A stretch of DNA of 8,257 bases from Sphingomonas sp. (lineage in GTDB: Bacteria; Pseudomonadota; Alphaproteobacteria; Sphingomonadales; Sphingomonadaceae), in the NCBI GenBank assembly GCA_021154945.1, contig JAJNQF010000272.1, forward strand, positions 1 to 8,257, in the 5' to 3' direction. The position numbers were made by a program, and so were the translations under genes. Below, piece by piece: positions 6,089 through 8,257 of the stretch. The notes under the pieces are model-generated. The model was not told the DNA's origin. It did not search any database and worked only from the letters and a program-made list of their open reading frames with translations. The first letter of the stretch is position 1; every line of letters begins with the position of its first letter.

Positions 6089-6943
6089 ATGAAACTGTTG
6101 CGTTACGGCCCACGCGGCCAGGAAAAGCCCGGCATCCTCGATCAGGACGGCGTCATTCGCGCGCTGCCCGCGGAGCTCGGCGACATCGCCGGTGAATTGC
6201 TGTCGCCCGAAGGCCTCGCGAAGATCGCCGCGCTCGATGTGGCGACGCTGCCCAAGGTCGAGGGCGCTCCGCGGATCGGGCCGTGCGTCGCGCGGACCGG
6301 CAAGTTCATCTGCATCGGCCTGAACTATTCGGACCACGCCGCCGAGAGCAACATGGCTCTGCCGGCCGAGCCGGTCGTGTTCGGCAAATGGACCAGCGCG
6401 ATCCAGGGCCCGAACGACGACGTCGAAATCCCGCGCGGCTCGAAAAAGACCGACTGGGAGGTCGAGCTCGGCGTCGTAATCGGCACCCCCGGTCGCCACA
6501 TCGCCAAGGCCGATGCACTGTCGCACGTCGCTGGCTATTGCGTCGTCCATGACGTGTCCGAGCGCGCGTTTCAGCTCGAACGGGGCGGTACGTGGGACAA
6601 GGGCAAGGGCTGCGACACGTTCGGCCCGATCGGGCCGTGGCTCGTCACTGCCGACGAAGTCGATCCGCAAAACCTGAACCTCTGGCTGGAGGTCGACGGC
6701 CATCGCTATCAGGATGGCACCACCGCCAACATGATCTTCGACGTTGCGACGATCGTCTCGTACCTCAGCGACTTCTGCACGCTGGAGGCGGGCGACATCA
6801 TCTCGACCGGCACGCCCGCGGGCGTCGGTCTCGGCCAGAAGCCGCCGGTATATCTGCGCGCAGGCCAGACCGTACGGCTCGGTATCGAGGGCCTGGGCGA
6901 GCAGACCCAGACGATGGTCGCCGCCGGGATCGCCGCCGCATGA
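6089..6943 (+). CDS. FAH-family hydrolase, probable 2,4-diketo-3-deoxy-L-fuconate hydrolase
   Basis: This 284-residue member of the fumarylacetoacetate hydrolase family is metal-dependent and cuts C-C bonds in beta-diketo acids. It is predicted to split 2,4-diketo-3-deoxy-L-fuconate into pyruvate and L-lactate, the last step of the route. Residues 1 to about 65 are the variable N-terminal cap. The catalytic domain then begins with GLNYSDHAAE (Asn79, His83). The metal ligands are Glu124 and Glu126 in DWEVELGVVIG and Asp155 in VVHDVSER. The late motif STGTPAGVGLGQKP is typical of the family. Homologues are often labelled ureidoglycolate lyase, but no purine-degradation gene is nearby. An AAGGA ribosome site overlaps the preceding TAA stop (TAAGGA), so translation is probably coupled. 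The stop overlaps the start of the dehydratase as ATGA (6940-6943). Confidence 0.87.
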   Translation: MKLLRYGPRGQEKPGILDQDGVIRALPAELGDIAGELLSPEGLAKIAALDVATLPKVEGAPRIGPCVARTGKFICIGLNYSDHAAESNMALPAEPVVFGKWTSAIQGPNDDVEIPRGSKKTDWEVELGVVIGTPGRHIAKADALSHVAGYCVVHDVSERAFQLERGGTWDKGKGCDTFGPIGPWLVTADEVDPQNLNLWLEVDGHRYQDGTTANMIFDVATIVSYLSDFCTLEAGDIISTGTPAGVGLGQKPPVYLRAGQTVRLGIEGLGEQTQTMVAAGIAAA

Positions 6944-8217
6944 CGCAAATCACCGGCCTCAGGACGATCGACCTTCGCTTTCCGACCAGCGCAGGGCTCG
7001 ACGGCTCCGATGCGATGAATCCCGATCCGGATTATTCGGCCGCCTATGTCGTCCTCGACACCGATACGGACGGGCTCGAAGGCCACGGCCTGACCTTCAC
7101 GATCGGTCGCGGCAACGACATCTGCGTCGCCGCGATCGAGGCGATGCGGCATCTCGTGATCGGGCTCGACCTCGACTGGATCATCAAGAATCCGGGGCGG
7201 ATGTGGCGGCATCTGACGGGTGACAGCCAGTTGCGCTGGATCGGCCCCGACAAGGGCGCGATCCACCTCGCGACCGGTGCGGTGGTCAATGCGATCTGGG
7301 ACCTGTGGGCGAAGGCGGTCGGCAAGCCGGTCTGGCGGCTGGTAGCGGACATGACCCCGGAGGAGTTGGTCCGCACGATCGATTTCCGGTACCTGACCGA
7401 CGCGATAACGCCGGAAGATGCGCTCACGCTGCTAACGAACCGCGCTGCGGGCAAGGCCGAGCGGATCGCCGATCTCGAGGCGACCGGCTTCCCCTGCTAC
7501 ACCACGTCGGCGGGGTGGCTCGGCTATCCCGACGACAAGCTGCGGCGGCTGGCCCAGGAAGCGGTCGATGCCGGGTTCGACTATATCAAGCTGAAGGTCG
7601 GTCGCGATCTGGAGGATGATATTCGTCGCCTGACGATCGCGCGCGAGGTGCTCGGTCCCGACCGGAAGCTGATGATCGACGCGAACCAGGTGTGGGACGT
7701 TCCGCAGGCGATCGAGTGGGTCAACGCGCTCGCCTTCGCAAAGCCGTGGTTCATCGAGGAGCCGACCAGCCCCGACGATATCCTCGGCCACCAGGCGATC
7801 CGCGATGCGATCGGCGAGGTGAAGGTCGCGACCGGCGAGATGTGCCAGAACCGCATCATGTTCAAACAGTTCATGGCGGCGGGCGCGATCGACGTCGTGC
7901 AGATCGACAGCTGCCGTCTGGGCGGCGTCAACGAGGTGCTCGCGGTGCTGTTGCTCGCGGCCCGGTACGACCTGCCGGTGTGCCCGCATGCGGGCGGCGT
8001 CGGCCTGTGTGAGTATGTCCAGCATCTGTCGATGATCGACTATCTCTGCTTCTCCGGGACCAAGGAGGGGCGCGTGATCGAATATGTCGACCATCTGCAC
8101 GAGCATTTCGTCGACCCCTGCGTGATCCGCGACGCGGCCTATATGCCGCCGACGCTGCCGGGGTATTCGATTGAGATGAAGCCGCAGTCGCTGGTCGATT
8201 ATCGGTTCGCCGGATGA
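6940..8217 (+). CDS. fucD: L-fuconate dehydratase (enolase superfamily)
   Basis: This 425-residue Mg2+-dependent dehydratase of the enolase superfamily removes water from L-fuconate to give 2-keto-3-deoxy-L-fuconate in the cytoplasm. The N-terminal capping domain (about 1-140) carries NPDPDYSAAYVVLDTD, LRWIGPDKGAIHLAT and AIWDLWAKAVGKPVW, which are hallmarks shared with human ENOSF1 and Xanthomonas FucD. In the barrel, the acid/base KxK is Lys217-Lys219 (YIKLKVG). The metal ligands are Asp247 (DANQVW), Glu273 (EEPTSPDD) and Glu300 (GEMCQNR). The Asp-His dyad is Asp323 (QIDSCRLGG) and His350 (CPHAGGVGLCEYVQH). From memory these numbers are each one lower than in the characterised Xanthomonas campestris enzyme, so the full active site is present. 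YVDHLHEHF and YMPPTLPGYS close the protein. The start is set by the ATGA overlap with the hydrolase; the longer upstream frame is a shadow within that gene. Its own stop again overlaps the next start as ATGA (8214-8217). Confidence 0.95.
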   Translation: MTQITGLRTIDLRFPTSAGLDGSDAMNPDPDYSAAYVVLDTDTDGLEGHGLTFTIGRGNDICVAAIEAMRHLVIGLDLDWIIKNPGRMWRHLTGDSQLRWIGPDKGAIHLATGAVVNAIWDLWAKAVGKPVWRLVADMTPEELVRTIDFRYLTDAITPEDALTLLTNRAAGKAERIADLEATGFPCYTTSAGWLGYPDDKLRRLAQEAVDAGFDYIKLKVGRDLEDDIRRLTIAREVLGPDRKLMIDANQVWDVPQAIEWVNALAFAKPWFIEEPTSPDDILGHQAIRDAIGEVKVATGEMCQNRIMFKQFMAAGAIDVVQIDSCRLGGVNEVLAVLLLAARYDLPVCPHAGGVGLCEYVQHLSMIDYLCFSGTKEGRVIEYVDHLHEHFVDPCVIRDAAYMPPTLPGYSIEMKPQSLVDYRFAG

Positions 8218-8257
8218 AGCTCGGGCTCGACGGCAAGGTCGTGATCGTCACGGGTGG
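8214..8257 (+). CDS. Short-chain dehydrogenase N-terminus, probable L-fucose dehydrogenase (3' truncated)
   Basis: Only the first 14 codons and part of the next are in the window: MKLGLDGKVVIVTG followed by a Gly codon. DGKVVIVTGG is the first beta strand and the start of the TGxxxGxG nucleotide-binding motif of the SDR family. The ATG overlaps the stop of the dehydratase gene, so it is translationally coupled and in the same operon. The likely role is NAD(P)+-dependent oxidation of L-fucose to L-fuconolactone, since that step is missing from the genes seen here and the characterised Burkholderia L-fucose dehydrogenase is an SDR with a similar start. The family call is firm; the substrate is inference from position. 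Confidence 0.7.
   Translation, partial: MKLGLDGKVVIVTG

Noticed and set aside
6592..6939. Upstream extension of the dehydratase frame
   Set aside because: It runs inside the hydrolase gene in another frame. The ATGA overlap at 6940 and the standard FucD N-terminus set the start.
6089..6943. Ureidoglycolate lyase annotation for the FAH-family gene
   Set aside because: That label is common for this family, but there is no purine-degradation context and the flanking fucose enzymes give a better fit.
1..8257. CRISPR arrays, insertion sequences, tRNA or rRNA genes, phage or defence genes
   Set aside because: I saw no long repeats, transposase motifs, RNA-gene signatures or defence domains. Every large block is explained by ordinary metabolic or transport genes.

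Overview
The window is GC-rich DNA that looks like a chromosome segment of a Sphingomonas-type alphaproteobacterium. The evidence is the large sphingomonad-style TonB-dependent receptor with an Ala/Thr/Pro-rich linker before its TonB box, the codon use, and the type of sugar-acid catabolic operon. All assignments come from reading the sequence and from remembered family sequences; no search was run.

Layout: (1) 1-423 is the 3' end of a housekeeping uvrD-like helicase gene on the plus strand. (2) A strong intrinsic terminator (about 443-473) serves the converging gene. (3) 499-3573, minus strand, is a 1024-residue outer-membrane TonB-dependent receptor. (4) An AT-rich divergent spacer follows. 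(5) 3778-4800, plus strand, is an exported, probably Tat-dependent glycosylasparaginase. (6) 4864-5205, minus strand, is a small RhaM-family sugar mutarotase converging on it. (7) A second divergent spacer follows. (8) From 5338 onward, a tightly packed plus-strand operon holds a short-chain dehydrogenase, a fumarylacetoacetase-family hydrolase, an enolase-superfamily L-fuconate dehydratase, and the first 14 codons of another short-chain dehydrogenase.

How it works together: the right half encodes most of the non-phosphorylating ('diketo-hydrolase') L-fucose route. The mutarotase would interconvert sugar anomers. The truncated last gene is probably the L-fucose dehydrogenase that makes the lactone. 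FucD dehydrates L-fuconate to 2-keto-3-deoxy-L-fuconate. The first dehydrogenase oxidises C4, and the hydrolase splits the 2,4-diketo acid into pyruvate and L-lactate. A lactonase, a permease and a regulator are not in the window and probably lie to the right.

The receptor and glycosylasparaginase next door suggest uptake and trimming of fucosylated glycan or glycopeptide material, but that link is inferred from position only. The enzymes all belong to known families. I do not see a clearly undescribed system. The most useful second-look items are the pairing of glycosylasparaginase with fucose catabolism, the seven cysteine pairs of the receptor, the repeat-bearing divergent spacer, and a hairpin with a stop codon in its loop at a convergent gene end.
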